Source of the DNA: Saposhnikovia divaricata
Lineage: Eukaryota; Streptophyta; Magnoliopsida; Apiales; Apiaceae
Direction: 5' to 3'
Length of the DNA stretch: 64,000 nt
Assembly: GCA_036435485.1 (NCBI GenBank)
Contig: CM071600.1
Span: 116,366,046 to 116,430,045 of the forward strand
Numbering within the stretch: position 1 is the stretch's first letter; the number at the start of each line of letters is the position of its first letter. The position numbers and the translations under genes are program-made. The notes beneath the pieces were generated by a model. It was given only the letters and a program-made list of their open reading frames with translations, was not told where the DNA came from and did not search any database. Shown here one piece after another: positions 45,357-55,400 of the stretch.

Positions 45357-48278
45357 ATGCGAACTACGTGGATTAGGGATAATTCTTCTAGACTAGTGAG
45401 ATCATTTGAGATTTCTTCATCGTCTAATTCTGAGTCTTTAGATTATTCCGAACCCGTAGTAAACATGGCCATGTCTCTTAGGGACCGTTGCTATCCTACT
45501 CGTTCCGCCCAACCTTCGTGTATCACCCTTCCTCCCGTTAATGGTAATAATTTCGAAATTAAAGCTCACCACATCAGTATGTTACATAAATTTAACGGGA
45601 GCGAGGGTGAGGACCCGTATCTCTTTCTTCATGAATTTGAGGAGGTTTGCGCATTGCAAAAACTCCAACATCTTTCCGAGGACTCCATTAGGCTAAGACT
45701 TATCAACTTCGCTTTAAAAGAAAATGCAAAAAAATGGTTGTATAGTCTACCCGTTAATTCTATTTCCACGTGGGAGGGATTTGCGATTATTTTTCTAAAA
45801 AAATATTTTCCAAACCATAAGACTACGAGAATTACAAATTAAATAAATCAATTTCATCAAAAGGAAAACGAGTCTTTTTGGAAATATTTTGATCGTTTTA
45901 AAAATCTTCTATCACAATGCCCCCACCACGGAATAGAAAAATGGAGGCTTTGTAAGATCGTTTATGAGGCCTTAGATGGACCAACAACCGCGTTGTTGGA
46001 ATCTATGTGCCAAGGAAAATTCATGGAGAAAGATGAGGACGAGGGGTGGGCCTTTTTCGAGGAATTAGCCGAGAAGACTATGTTGTGGGAGTCTACTAGG
46101 GAACCTCAAAAGTCCAACGAGTCATCTAGTTCTTTTAGGGGTATGCATTCAATTGGAAACAATATTGCTACTGATGCCAAGTTAGCCACCCTTACTAGAA
46201 GACTCGAAGCCTTAGAAACTAGTAACGCCCCCTCAAATATGTCTATGTGCTCTAATTTTAATCAAGGTTTTTCGAACTCTCCCGGCTATGATCAAATTAA
46301 TGCGGTGTTTCAACCAACCCCTAGGAATGATCCGGTTGCACCTACTTATAATCCCGGTTGGAGGAATCACCCTAATTTCTCGTGGAACCAAGGCCAAAAC
46401 TATCAATCTCCGCCACCTTCTTTTCAAACTCCTTGTTTTCAAAAGCCCAATCAAAACTCGTACTCGATTCAAAATCAAATTCCTTATCCAAACTCGATTC
46501 AAGCCCCAAATCAAGCACCCGCCCACCCTCCCGGCTTTCACGAGTCGGATAAGAGAATTAATTCTTTGGAAAAGACTCTTGATGCGCTTTTGAAATCAAC
46601 AACTAATTTGGCTCAATCTCAACAAACCTTCATGCAAACCATGACTCAAGATAGGCAACTTTTGAATGCTAGTACTCAAGCCATATCTAAGTTAGAGGTT
46701 CAAGTGAGTCAATTAGCCAACGCCATGTGTGAGCGAGAGAAGAACAAGTTCCCGAGTCAAACTGAGGTCAATCCTAAATTTCCTCTCAACCAAAGACCAC
46801 CTGAAAATGTTAATGCCATCATTTCTTTAAGGTCGGGAAACAAAGTTGATAATCAAGTTGGAGTCGAGTCCCCCGACGAAGAAGACGAGTCAAATGTTGA
46901 ACAAAACCCTAAACTCAATCCTTCAAATCCCGAGACTTTTGAATCATCTAGTCCCACAATTTCACAACATGAACCCTCATCTTCAAAATCCCCTCCCGAG
47001 TCATCAAAATCTCCTCTCAAATCATCATCACCTAACAAGTCTTCGTTTGTTGTTCCACTTTCCAATTCCATTCCCGATGTGTCTAGCGAACGAGTCTTTA
47101 AACCTAAAGCTCCTTATCCTCAAAGACTCCTTCCTAATAAACAATCGCCTCAAGTGGAAAAGATTTTGGAAGTTTTCAAACAAGTCGAGATCAACATTCC
47201 TCTTTTAGACGTGATTCAACAAGTTCCCTCCTATGCGAAATGTCTTAAAGAGTTGTGTACTCATAAACGAACCACCCAAGTCCCTAAGAAAGCCTTCTTA
47301 ACGTCCCAAGTGAGCTCAATTCTTTCTAACCAAATTCCCGTGAAGTACAAGGACCCCGGTTGTCCAACTATTTCATGTGTCATATGTAATACTTTCGTGG
47401 ACAAGGCTTTACTTGACTTAGGTGCTAGTGTGAACTTGCTTCCATTTTTTGTTTATCAAGCCCTAGGTTTAGGCGAGCTCAAAAAGATCAATATGACACT
47501 TCAACTTGCCGACCGTTCTATAAAAATGCCCAAGGGATTAATTGAAGATGTCTTGATTAAAATTGGTGATTTTATCTTTCCGATTGACTTTGTTGTCCTC
47601 GAGACTCAACCCGTCACAAATCCTAAGAACCAAATTCCTATCATTCTAGGACGACCTTTTCTTGCTACATCGAATGCCCTGATTAATTGTAGGAATGGTT
47701 CGATGAAACTCACTTTCGGTAACATGACCATTGACCTTAACATTTTCAACGTCGGCAAAGAACCCAACGACCTTTTTGAGCAACCAATAGGAGTCAATGT
47801 GGTTAACAAGTTTGTCACATGGTCTAGCTTCGAGGATAGTGAGATTGAGTCTCTTCTCAAAGAGGATTTCAAAGTCAACCATGAGTCTAACCAAGAGTAT
47901 GTTGATTCGCTAAGAGATATGACCTCGGAAGAGATGTTGAGGGAGTTGGACGACATTTGTTCCCCGTGGGAGACACCACCCGAGGATGTTCATGTTGAGA
48001 CCATTGTTAAAAATCCCGTCGGTGAACCACCTACTTTCGATGAGTTGTTAGGGGCTTTAAATCACATTTGTTCTAAATGGGAAGCTGAACCAAATACTGA
48101 CCATGTCAACTCTAGTACCATTGTTACAACTCCCGTTGGTGAGCCACCTCCACTTGATTTATTAACACACCCCTCCACCTTCAATCACATTTTCTTGCAA
48201 AAAGATAAACTTCTCGTTGTTGTTATCAATAGTGATTTAAACCCGGACCAAGAAATCCAATTAATTAATCTGCTTTAA
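45357..48278 (+). pseudogene. gag: Athila-type gag-protease (element G)
   Basis: The first ATG of the frame is 45357 (MRTTWIRDNSSRLV). Gag core: HKFNGSEGEDPYLFLHEFEE, RLRLINFALKENAKKWLYSL, TWEGFAIIFLKKYFPNHKTT. One in-frame TAA (45840-45842) follows, but the same frame continues (FHQKENESFWKYFDRFKNLL) to the stop at 48276-48278. A Pro/Ser-rich middle leads to an aspartic protease with ALLDLGASVNLLP and IILGRPFLATSNA (about 47410-47680). After the protease, a module containing TIV..PVGEPP is repeated twice (about 47950-48150). No zinc knuckle is seen. With the TAA, full-length product would need readthrough. Confidence 0.88.
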
Positions 48279-48514
48279 CAACATAATGAAGCCTTACTTT
48301 GGTCTGTGGAAAACACTAGTGGTTACAATGCTTTTACTCTGAAAGAATATTTTTATCTTCTTGCAAAAGTCACTAAGGTGTTAGAGCTTCAACGACATCT
48401 TGAGCTCTTCTCGAAAATTCATTCCTTGTTTCCTACCGGCATCGGCTAATTCGGTTTTATTCCTTTGCCTCCCCTCGTGAAATTCAGGTATGGGGGAGGA
48501 ATTGTGTGCGTGTG
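48279..48514 (+). other. 3' region of element G before E
   Basis: The same frame after the TAA at 48276 stays open to about 48447 (LLAKVTKVLELQRHLELFSK), then non-coding sequence with GGTATGGGGGAGG. The last five bases, GTGTG (48510-48514), are the left target duplication of E. Confidence 0.7.
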
Positions 48515-51039
48515 TGTAAGAACCCAGATTTTGGGTGGAATTAAAACTTTTATGTATTTAATGATGTAAGAATGAATAGTGGATATGACTACAGTGTAAT
48601 AATTGATAATTGGGAAAGAATGAATAGAATTCGACTTTATTATGTTTATGTCTTGAAGAATGCTAAAGGGTGACAACATAGGTAAGAATAATCTATCTTC
48701 TAAAGGAATAAGATATGGCAACTTCAAGCAAGAGAATACTCTCATGTCATCCAGATCGATAACGATTAATCCAGTAGTTCCGTAAAAAGGTTAAGGAACG
48801 ATCGAAAGAGAATACGGACAATTATACAACCCTAAGAGAACAAGTAAAGAGTACAGAATGAATAGTGTTTTGGTGGGAGTATATAATAATATGAGACGAC
48901 ACTATATAGAAGTATTCGGAACGGATTTCCGAGTTCGTATTAGTGATCCAGGGGGAAAATAAGTGTATGTAAAAGCTGTCGGATTCTGAAAAACCGCACT
49001 TTTATTTTCTCCGAAAGTTCCCTGGACACTGATAGCCTTAAGTATTTAACGAATGGATTAAAGGAATATAAAATGGAAAGTTATAATGAAAGATGGAGAA
49101 TGAAAGTATTAATATTAAAGAGGATTCCCGGTAAACCCTAATTAGAAATCCGTGAAATATTCTCACGAACGATCAATCGAAACGGGTAATAACCGGACAC
49201 AGAAACAAGCAGAGGAAGCAAGAGTCTTGTGCAAGCTACTAGTATAAATATCTAGTAACTAAACTAGAAGCAAGGAACTAGCACCTTAGAGGAAGAACTA
49301 AGTACTTAGCAAGTAACTACCTAGTTAAGCTTTAACCACCACAAAACCAACACATGTCTTGCCATTTGATCATCCAACACCTCATCACTTTATTAAAGTG
49401 ACTTTTACAAGATATTATGTTGTAAGTGGATGAGAGTGAAGGAGATTAAAACACAAAAAAAATCAAAGGAACCAAGCAACTCTCTCCCCCCCCTTGCAAA
49501 GAAACCATTCGGCTATATCCATTAATTCCAAATCCAAACTCAACCTTCCCACCATTGTTTGTTCTTGAAATAATTAAGGTGAGTCTTACATTTCATAAAA
49601 CTTATCTCCTCAAAATCTTAGCTTCAAACTCATCCATTTCCATTTTCAAAAATATCAAACAAGAGGAGGGTGAATAGTGTTCATCATATACTAACTTTGT
49701 TTTCTTGATTTTCCATGGTTAATCTAGCAAGCATAATCACTCCTAAGGACCATACAAGGCTTAGTAAGGCTATATCACTATCTAAGGAAGGTATAAAGCT
49801 CTTGAAACCCTAACCCTTGTTTAAGATTTAAGCATGTTTATGATAGTTATAACTTAGTTATGGTTATGTTAAAGTTATAAGCATGATTATGTATGGATTT
49901 TGGATTAATGATGTAAATAGCTAGATGAATGGAAAGGCATTGCTTGGCCTCAGTTCATGTATATAATTCATGTATATGTTGTTTGGGTTGGATGCTATGT
50001 TTATGGGAAGATTCGAAATTGATAGATATTCGATTTACAACCGTTATAATGCCCGATTTTACAATACCATGTTTTGTATGCCATTTTCCATGTCAAACCC
50101 CTACTGTCCAGAGACCTTATCTGCCATGATAGGATAGGTAATGTTCTAAGCTTCGCTTTGATATAAAGATCACGTGAAACGGACTTACGGTTTAGGATTT
50201 ATGACCAAATTACTAAAAGTAGTTCGAATCCGTAAATGAAAGTTCGTAACTGAAATTGAACCCTCGTAAGCTATGTAACGTCATGGCGAATATTGGTAAA
50301 TAAACACTAGGGGTAAGAAGGAAGGTGTGAAAGAAAACCGTATGTCAAAAAGAGCATTTTTTGATTTATTAAAAATGTTCGAGTCAAGGTTAAACGCGAA
50401 CGAACCCCTAAAAGACGACTCTTTTATAACTTTGGTAAAACACTTAGAAAACGGGCGATAAAACTCGGAGTAAAATATTGGTTCGTAACGATCAACCTTA
50501 GAACTCATATGACTTAAGTATGTCCCAAGTATAAGTGCAGTGACATGTCGTATTAACGAACGAATGTCGGGTCGGATCAGTGATAATAAGTAATCCACTA
50601 AAAGGGGTATAACGAGATGACTCGAGAACGTGTTTCGATTTAAGTATAACTTAACTTTTAATATGTTAAGTGATTAATCCCGAATGCCTTGGCTATTTAT
50701 AGATCACCAAGCTGAACCGGGACCCGCTACCACTACCCCTTACCGTACTCGACTACCAGGCAAGTTTCAATTCCCTTCTTTTAGGCTGTTGTTGTGATTG
50801 GATAAATATATATATATGATTGCTGATATACATATGCCATTGCATGCATGCCTACTTTCAAGTTGAATTGATATACTTGTTCCCTGAATGTTATTGTTGG
50901 CCTATAAGCTAGATAGTTATATATCAGTTATAAGCCGGTTATTGTAAGACCCTCATAGAAGGGCGTATACATCTTATTAATCAAATTTAGACCGGGAGTC
51001 AATATTCCTTGATATATCGAGATTACCTCGGAAGAAAAT

Positions 51040-51720
51040 ATTTAAGTAAATATTTTCTATTATTTGGGCGACGAATATTATTTGAATATTCGTTCGAGAC
51101 TAATTATTTTAACGATCCTTACTTCAAATAATTATTTGAACGTAACTATTCAACGAATAATATTTCTCAATATTCATTCAGAGTCGAATTGATTATCGAC
51201 TATTATTTCGAATATTCTTCTAAAGATGAGACTATTAAATGAATATTATTTGGATATTCTTTTAGATTATTATTTTATTAAATAAATATTACTTTTGAAT
51301 ATTCATTTAAGATATTAAATACTTGATGAATATTATTTTAATATTCATCTGAAGCTTGATTTAATTATCGAATATTATCTCGAATATTCCTTAAGGCTTG
51401 GATTACTAAATGAATATTACTTGATATTCATTTAGGATATTATTCATTAAATGAATATTACTTTTGAATATTCATTTAAATTTCTAATTAATTATGAATA
51501 TTACCTTAAATATTCTTTTCAGGTCTTATTAATTAATGAATATTGTTTTGAATATTCATTTAAATATTTATTTATTCAATAAATATTCTCCTGATATTTC
51601 TTCAGGGATTATTTTGAGAAATACTCTGATTAAAGATATTCTTTCATATTCCCAAATATTCTTTAAATGTTTTAACTCAATAAATATTCTCTTAATATTT
51701 ATTCCATACTTAGAATAATC
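51040..51720 (+). repeat. Hairpin-forming AATATTCA field (5' LTR of E)
   Basis: At least ten alternating TGAATATT/AATATTCA units in about 680 AT-rich bases, repeated at 61800-62490 in the other LTR. Confidence 0.8.
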
Positions 51721-52654
51721 TCGATAAGGTTTATCTTCTTCGATTATTACAGAAAATATTTCGAAGTCATATTATTATTAATCTTATATCAAGAAAGGTT
51801 CCCAGACATCATTCCTCTTTGAGTCTATCTCCTTAATAATAAGGGAACCTTACTTGGAAAATGTTATTTATCTTGTCGACTTCCCGGTCATAAAGTATTC
51901 CCTTCACCCGCAACTCGGGTGCTGTTGACTTATTAAGTCGTTGCTTACCTTCTCATCTTTCGAGGGGTAAGATTACTGGAACAAGTTGATATCCGTTACC
52001 AAGTAATAGCTTGGGAGATATTGGTAAATTTTCCTTTCCAACTAGATACGACTACTTTGTGGAGTCTTATCAACAAGTATTATACTTGGGGAAAGGGGGA
52101 CGAACGTTACATTCAGAATCATGAATTCTATTTGAACTAGGAGTCGTGTAAGAGGCCGAGTAGCGCCGGTCCATCCCCTTGGCCCAACCGTTGGCCGGGG
52201 AGAGCTAGCAAGGCGGTATACAAGTAAAGCCGTCAGTTCTTCCTTCTACCGGTAGTAAATCTAAATTGAGCTGTACGATCTCGACTGATCATCAAGATTG
52301 GAACAGCGGGCGCGGTGAATACTCCATCATTGGTTCATCATCCAAATTTATTTATTTCCTGCAACATGATTACTGTTGGCAGAGTTGGAAAAGTGTCATA
52401 ACTGGAATTGCAACCTTTTCTTGCAAGTTCCTCTTCTTAATAACAATAAGAATATCTCGCTTACTTTGATGTAGCAGATATTTCTTCAAACAAATACTTT
52501 CAGTTACCTTGTAACTTCATCGTTCATATTATACTGGCATCATTTCCGTAAATGCATGGCATATGGTTTGAAAGATAGCTTTGAACTGTTCTAAATTATC
52601 GTTCAGTTATATATTTGTTGGTGGGCTTTCGCTCACCCTTGCTTTGTTTATATT

Positions 52655-52771
52655 ATGTCACAACAACAACTAGGACAGATGGCTCGCGTCAGGCGCACTC
52701 GGCGCAAGCAGGTTACCCGACCCACCAGACTACCCGCTGAGATGCTGGCCGCCATTGCTGAGGTAGCATAG
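52655..52771 (+). CDS. LTR-encoded ORF with histone-H3-like N-terminus (element E, 5' LTR)
   Basis: An ORF of 38 codons. The internal ATG at 52679 gives MARVRRTRRKQVTRP, colinear with MARPKQTARKQVTRP in A. In the shared residues every codon difference from A or B is silent (for example in RKQVTRP, four changed codons and no amino-acid change), which points to selection on protein. H3 likeness is weaker: A1, R2, T6, R8 and K9 are kept, but K4, Q5 and A7 are Arg. GAG/GTAGCA at 52760-52768 is a phase-0 donor; without splicing the frame stops at TAG 52769. An acceptor-like AACTAG just before 52675 would make 52679 the first ATG of the exon. Confidence 0.65.
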   Translation: MSQQQLGQMARVRRTRRKQVTRPTRLPAEMLAAIAEVA

Positions 52772-53222
52772 TTAGACAGCTTTTGTTTCCTGTTTAACTA
52801 TATGTATAATTAATGTAATTAACGGAAAAACTTTTAAACCTATGATGTTATCCTGTTGGGATTGTAATAACTTTTATTCGTAAACCCTTTAATGTAAGAC
52901 TTATTTCAATTTCATCTCTGGGACTATAACTGTTGTGTGTGTGAGTGGTAATTATTGTGGGGTCACAGCATGTGATTTATTTATTGTGGACTCAAGTCAA
53001 GTATTATGAATGGATGTAAGACCGTAACCACCAGATCCCTGACCCCGGATCTGGGGGTGTTATAGAGATGGTATCAGAGCGAGAGTTATATATCCCAAGA
53101 GATGATACGACGTTATATAATAATAAATTCAATAATATAATAAGAACCCTTGCCAGGTTCACCTAAAACCCTTACGGGAACTTTTTAAGCATCATGATAG
53201 TAACATAGTTCGTCTTGTGTAG
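52763..53222 (+). other. Predicted intron spanning LTR end and PBS (element E)
   Basis: Begins GTAGCA after codon GAG and ends CTTGTGTAG at 53222, directly before a frame that has no ATG of its own for 46 bases. It removes the LTR end (53064) and PBS (53069-53080). Phase 0 on both sides, as in A. Confidence 0.6.
53069..53080 (+). other. Primer-binding site, tRNA-iMet type (element E)
   Basis: TGGTATCAGAGC four bases after the LTR end. Confidence 0.93.
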
Positions 53223-54116
53223 GCGAGCGACTTGTCGGCCCAGGAGGCAGCTGCGAGACAGCATGATGAGGACATGTTCCGGACTAGGGACCCATACTAT
53301 GAGCACTTGCCTGAGGAGGATACTGAGCCTGAGGAGGAGGACGCTGAGGAGGTCCAGGTTGATGCTGATACTGATGTGATCGAGTCTGAGGAGGAGGACC
53401 CTGAGGAGGTCCAGGATGATGGTGACACAGATGTTGTTGAGACTGAGGGGGAGGAGGACCCGGAGGGGATCCAGACAGGACAGGATGCTGAGTTAGTGGT
53501 TGAGGATGATGATTATTGGGTTGTGACTGAGATCAGGACTTTGGGAGGTGACACTGACATGACCACGGATCAGGTGGTGCCGGTAGATGAGGGTGTTGAG
53601 GGAGATATAGATGAGCCAGTAGTTGGTGCTGTAGGGAGTTCTGGACTTTTTGTGCCACTCCTCCCTGTTGAGAGAGCCCCTACCCCACCACCACTACCTG
53701 TGAGCCCGTACCCCGACGAGTTTGAGGAGCTTACCCCAGAGCCCCAGCAGACAGAGACTGCCGCTCCAGCTGAGCCATCCACCCCACCTCATGCCCCGAT
53801 AGGAGGAGTCCCAGTATGTGTTCACAACTTGATTGTGAACGGGCTTTATAGAGAGTTGTCTGTGGCAGATGCCAGGTTGGCAGAGTCTAGGAGTGAGTTA
53901 GCAGCAGAGAGAGCCGCCCGGATGAGGGTGCAGGGCAGGAGGACTATCAGTGACAGAGTTGGGTATAGGGCTGTGACCCGCATCGAGCTGAGGGCTCGGG
54001 TGAGGGTGCGACAGTTGCCTACTGATGGGCATGGTAGGGTAGACAGAGCAGAGGCTGAGGAGGTTTTCCGCATCGCCATGGGGAGGGTTCGGAGGATGTT
54101 TCGTCGTGGCGGATGA
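53223..54116 (+). CDS. Pre-gag accessory ORF, exon 2 (element E)
   Basis: An intact frame of 297 codons opening right after the acceptor AG; the in-frame TAG at 53220-53222 is the acceptor itself. It lacks a near ATG, which supports translation from the LTR exon. Residues 20-110 are strongly acidic (EEDTEPEEEDAEEVQ, ESEEEDPEEVQDDGDTD). A Pro-rich part follows (ERAPTPPPLPVSPYPDE), then a helical charged segment (LSVADARLAESRSELAAERA) and an Arg-rich end (VRVRQL, GRVRRMFRRGG). The C-terminal part matches element A. Acidic-then-basic layout suggests histone or nucleic-acid contact, but no known domain is recognised. Confidence 0.75.
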   Translation, partial: ASDLSAQEAAARQHDEDMFRTRDPYYEHLPEEDTEPEEEDAEEVQVDADTDVIESEEEDPEEVQDDGDTDVVETEGEEDPEGIQTGQDAELVVEDDDYWVVTEIRTLGGDTDMTTDQVVPVDEGVEGDIDEPVVGAVGSSGLFVPLLPVERAPTPPPLPVSPYPDEFEELTPEPQQTETAAPAEPSTPPHAPIGGVPVCVHNLIVNGLYRELSVADARLAESRSELAAERAARMRVQGRRTISDRVGYRAVTRIELRARVRVRQLPTDGHGRVDRAEAEEVFRIAMGRVRRMFRRGG

Positions 54117-54533
54117 TTTCAGATGCAGTGATGCAGTGGTCTAGTTGTCTAGTCATGTACGGACATAGTAGTGCCGGCTTTTGTAGGGATGGTTTTCTTG
54201 TACTTGTTTTCCCTTTTGCAGACTAGACAGATAGACAGCATATTTCACTTTTGACTTGTTGTTGTTGTTAGGATGGCTGTACTTTAAACTATCGTTGTAA
54301 CTCGGATGTTGTACCTTTTCGGTACCTGGTATATATTTGTTTCCATTTCGGTCATTACAATTTTGTTGGGATGTGATCACGAGTTATTAGCATATGTATT
54401 ACTTTTCGATTAAGTTGCCATGAGATATAAAACTGTGGGATTTTAAACCCAATCATGTAAAGAAATGTGCAAGGAAAAATCCTTTAAAACAGGTAAGTGA
54501 ACCTAATGTATAATTTTCCAAATTTTCAGTAAA
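54117..54533 (+). other. Spacer between pre-gag ORF and gag (element E)
   Basis: Non-coding. Near the end are a perfect donor-like CAG/GTAAGT (54490-54498) and an acceptor-like AATTTTCAG ending at 54529, four bases before the gag ATG. The 37 bases between them are too short for a normal plant intron. Confidence 0.6.
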
Positions 54534-55400
54534 ATGCCTCCAAGACGAATGGGCACTAGGGCTAACCCCCGAGAATCTACTGACCAAGAGAGTCACAACC
54601 AACACGAGGAAAACTGTGAAAGTAGTGAGGAACAAGATCAGGACTATAATGAGCAAGAAGATTCCTAGTATAGAGCAGAGGATGAACCCCTGTACTCTGA
54701 AGAATTTGAAAGGGAAATAGAGGGTGGAGAAACTGAAGTAGAACAGGAAGGGGAGAACCAGGGCGGAAACCCCATGGGCCAGTTTATGGATCTACTTAGG
54801 CAGAATTTGAACCAATACCCCCAACCACCACCAGGCAACAACACTTCAGTGGCAAATTCCTTTAGGGCCTTTAAGTCCCTTAAGCCCCCAGAGTTCCACG
54901 GATCGGCTGATCCCGTTGAGGCGAGGGCCTGGATCAAGGAAATGGAAAAGTCTTTTGAGATTCTGAGTATCAATGAGGCTCAGAAGACTGTTTTTGCTAC
55001 TTACCTACTAAAGGGAGAGGCCAATTATTGGTGGGAAGCAAAGAAAAACATGGAGACTGATGCTGTCGTAGCCTGGGAAAGGTTCAAACAATTATTCCTG
55101 GAGAAGTACTTCCCGAAGTTCATGAAAACCCAGATGGAACTTAAGTTCTTGGAACTGAAACAGAACAATATGTCAGTGGCTGACTATGAGGCTAAATTTA
55201 CTGAGCTATCGAGATTTGTGTCGGAGTTTGTAGACACAGAAGAGAAGAAAGCTAACAGGTTTCAACAAGGGCTGAAACAGTGGATCCAGAATAGGGTGGC
55301 TGTTTTAGAGATTACAGATTATGCCACCTTGGTGCAGAAGGCAACCATTGTGGAGGCTGGTAGTGATCAGATGCAGAGAGAGAGAGAGAAAGGGGGTTAA
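54534..55400 (+). pseudogene. gag: Chromovirus gag (element E), frame-broken
   Basis: Starts MPPRRMGTRANPR. An in-frame TAG lies at 54666-54668, then the frame is open through the gag core (EARAWIKEMEKSFEIL, FLEKYFPKFMKT, KQWIQNRVAVLEITDYATL). At the (AG)n run 55374-55389 the frame shifts. Gag frame ends at TAA 55398, while the nucleocapsid part continues in the pol frame from about 55391. One extra AG dinucleotide explains it. Otherwise it is as well preserved as pol. Confidence 0.88.

Larger units (their letters stand above)
48515..53064 (+). repeat. 5' LTR of element E (4,550 bp)
   Basis: TGTAAG...GTTATA. TATA-like sequence is near 48875-48910 and a CT/C-rich run at 49480. A strong donor-like AAG/GTGAGT is at 49576-49584, the AATATTCA hairpin field at 51040-51720, and the H3-like ORF at 52655. 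Other ORFs in it are shorter than 70 codons and unconserved. Confidence 0.95.

Noticed and set aside
46233..46541. ORFs antisense to or out of frame with Athila gag
   Set aside because: Shadows of a coding region with a clear sense frame.
48446..48745. Minus-strand 99-codon ORF, repeated in part at 59264-59509
   Set aside because: It spans the boundary of elements G and E and runs through LTR start sequence; no conserved residues or motif.
49929..50129. Short ORF in the E LTR, repeated at 60708-60893
   Set aside because: Present twice only because the LTR is duplicated; not kept in LTR D and no recognisable motif.
52655..52771. The LTR peptide as a chance ORF
   Set aside because: Silent-only codon differences at conserved residues and a conserved phase-0 donor make chance unlikely, though a proper dN/dS test is still needed.
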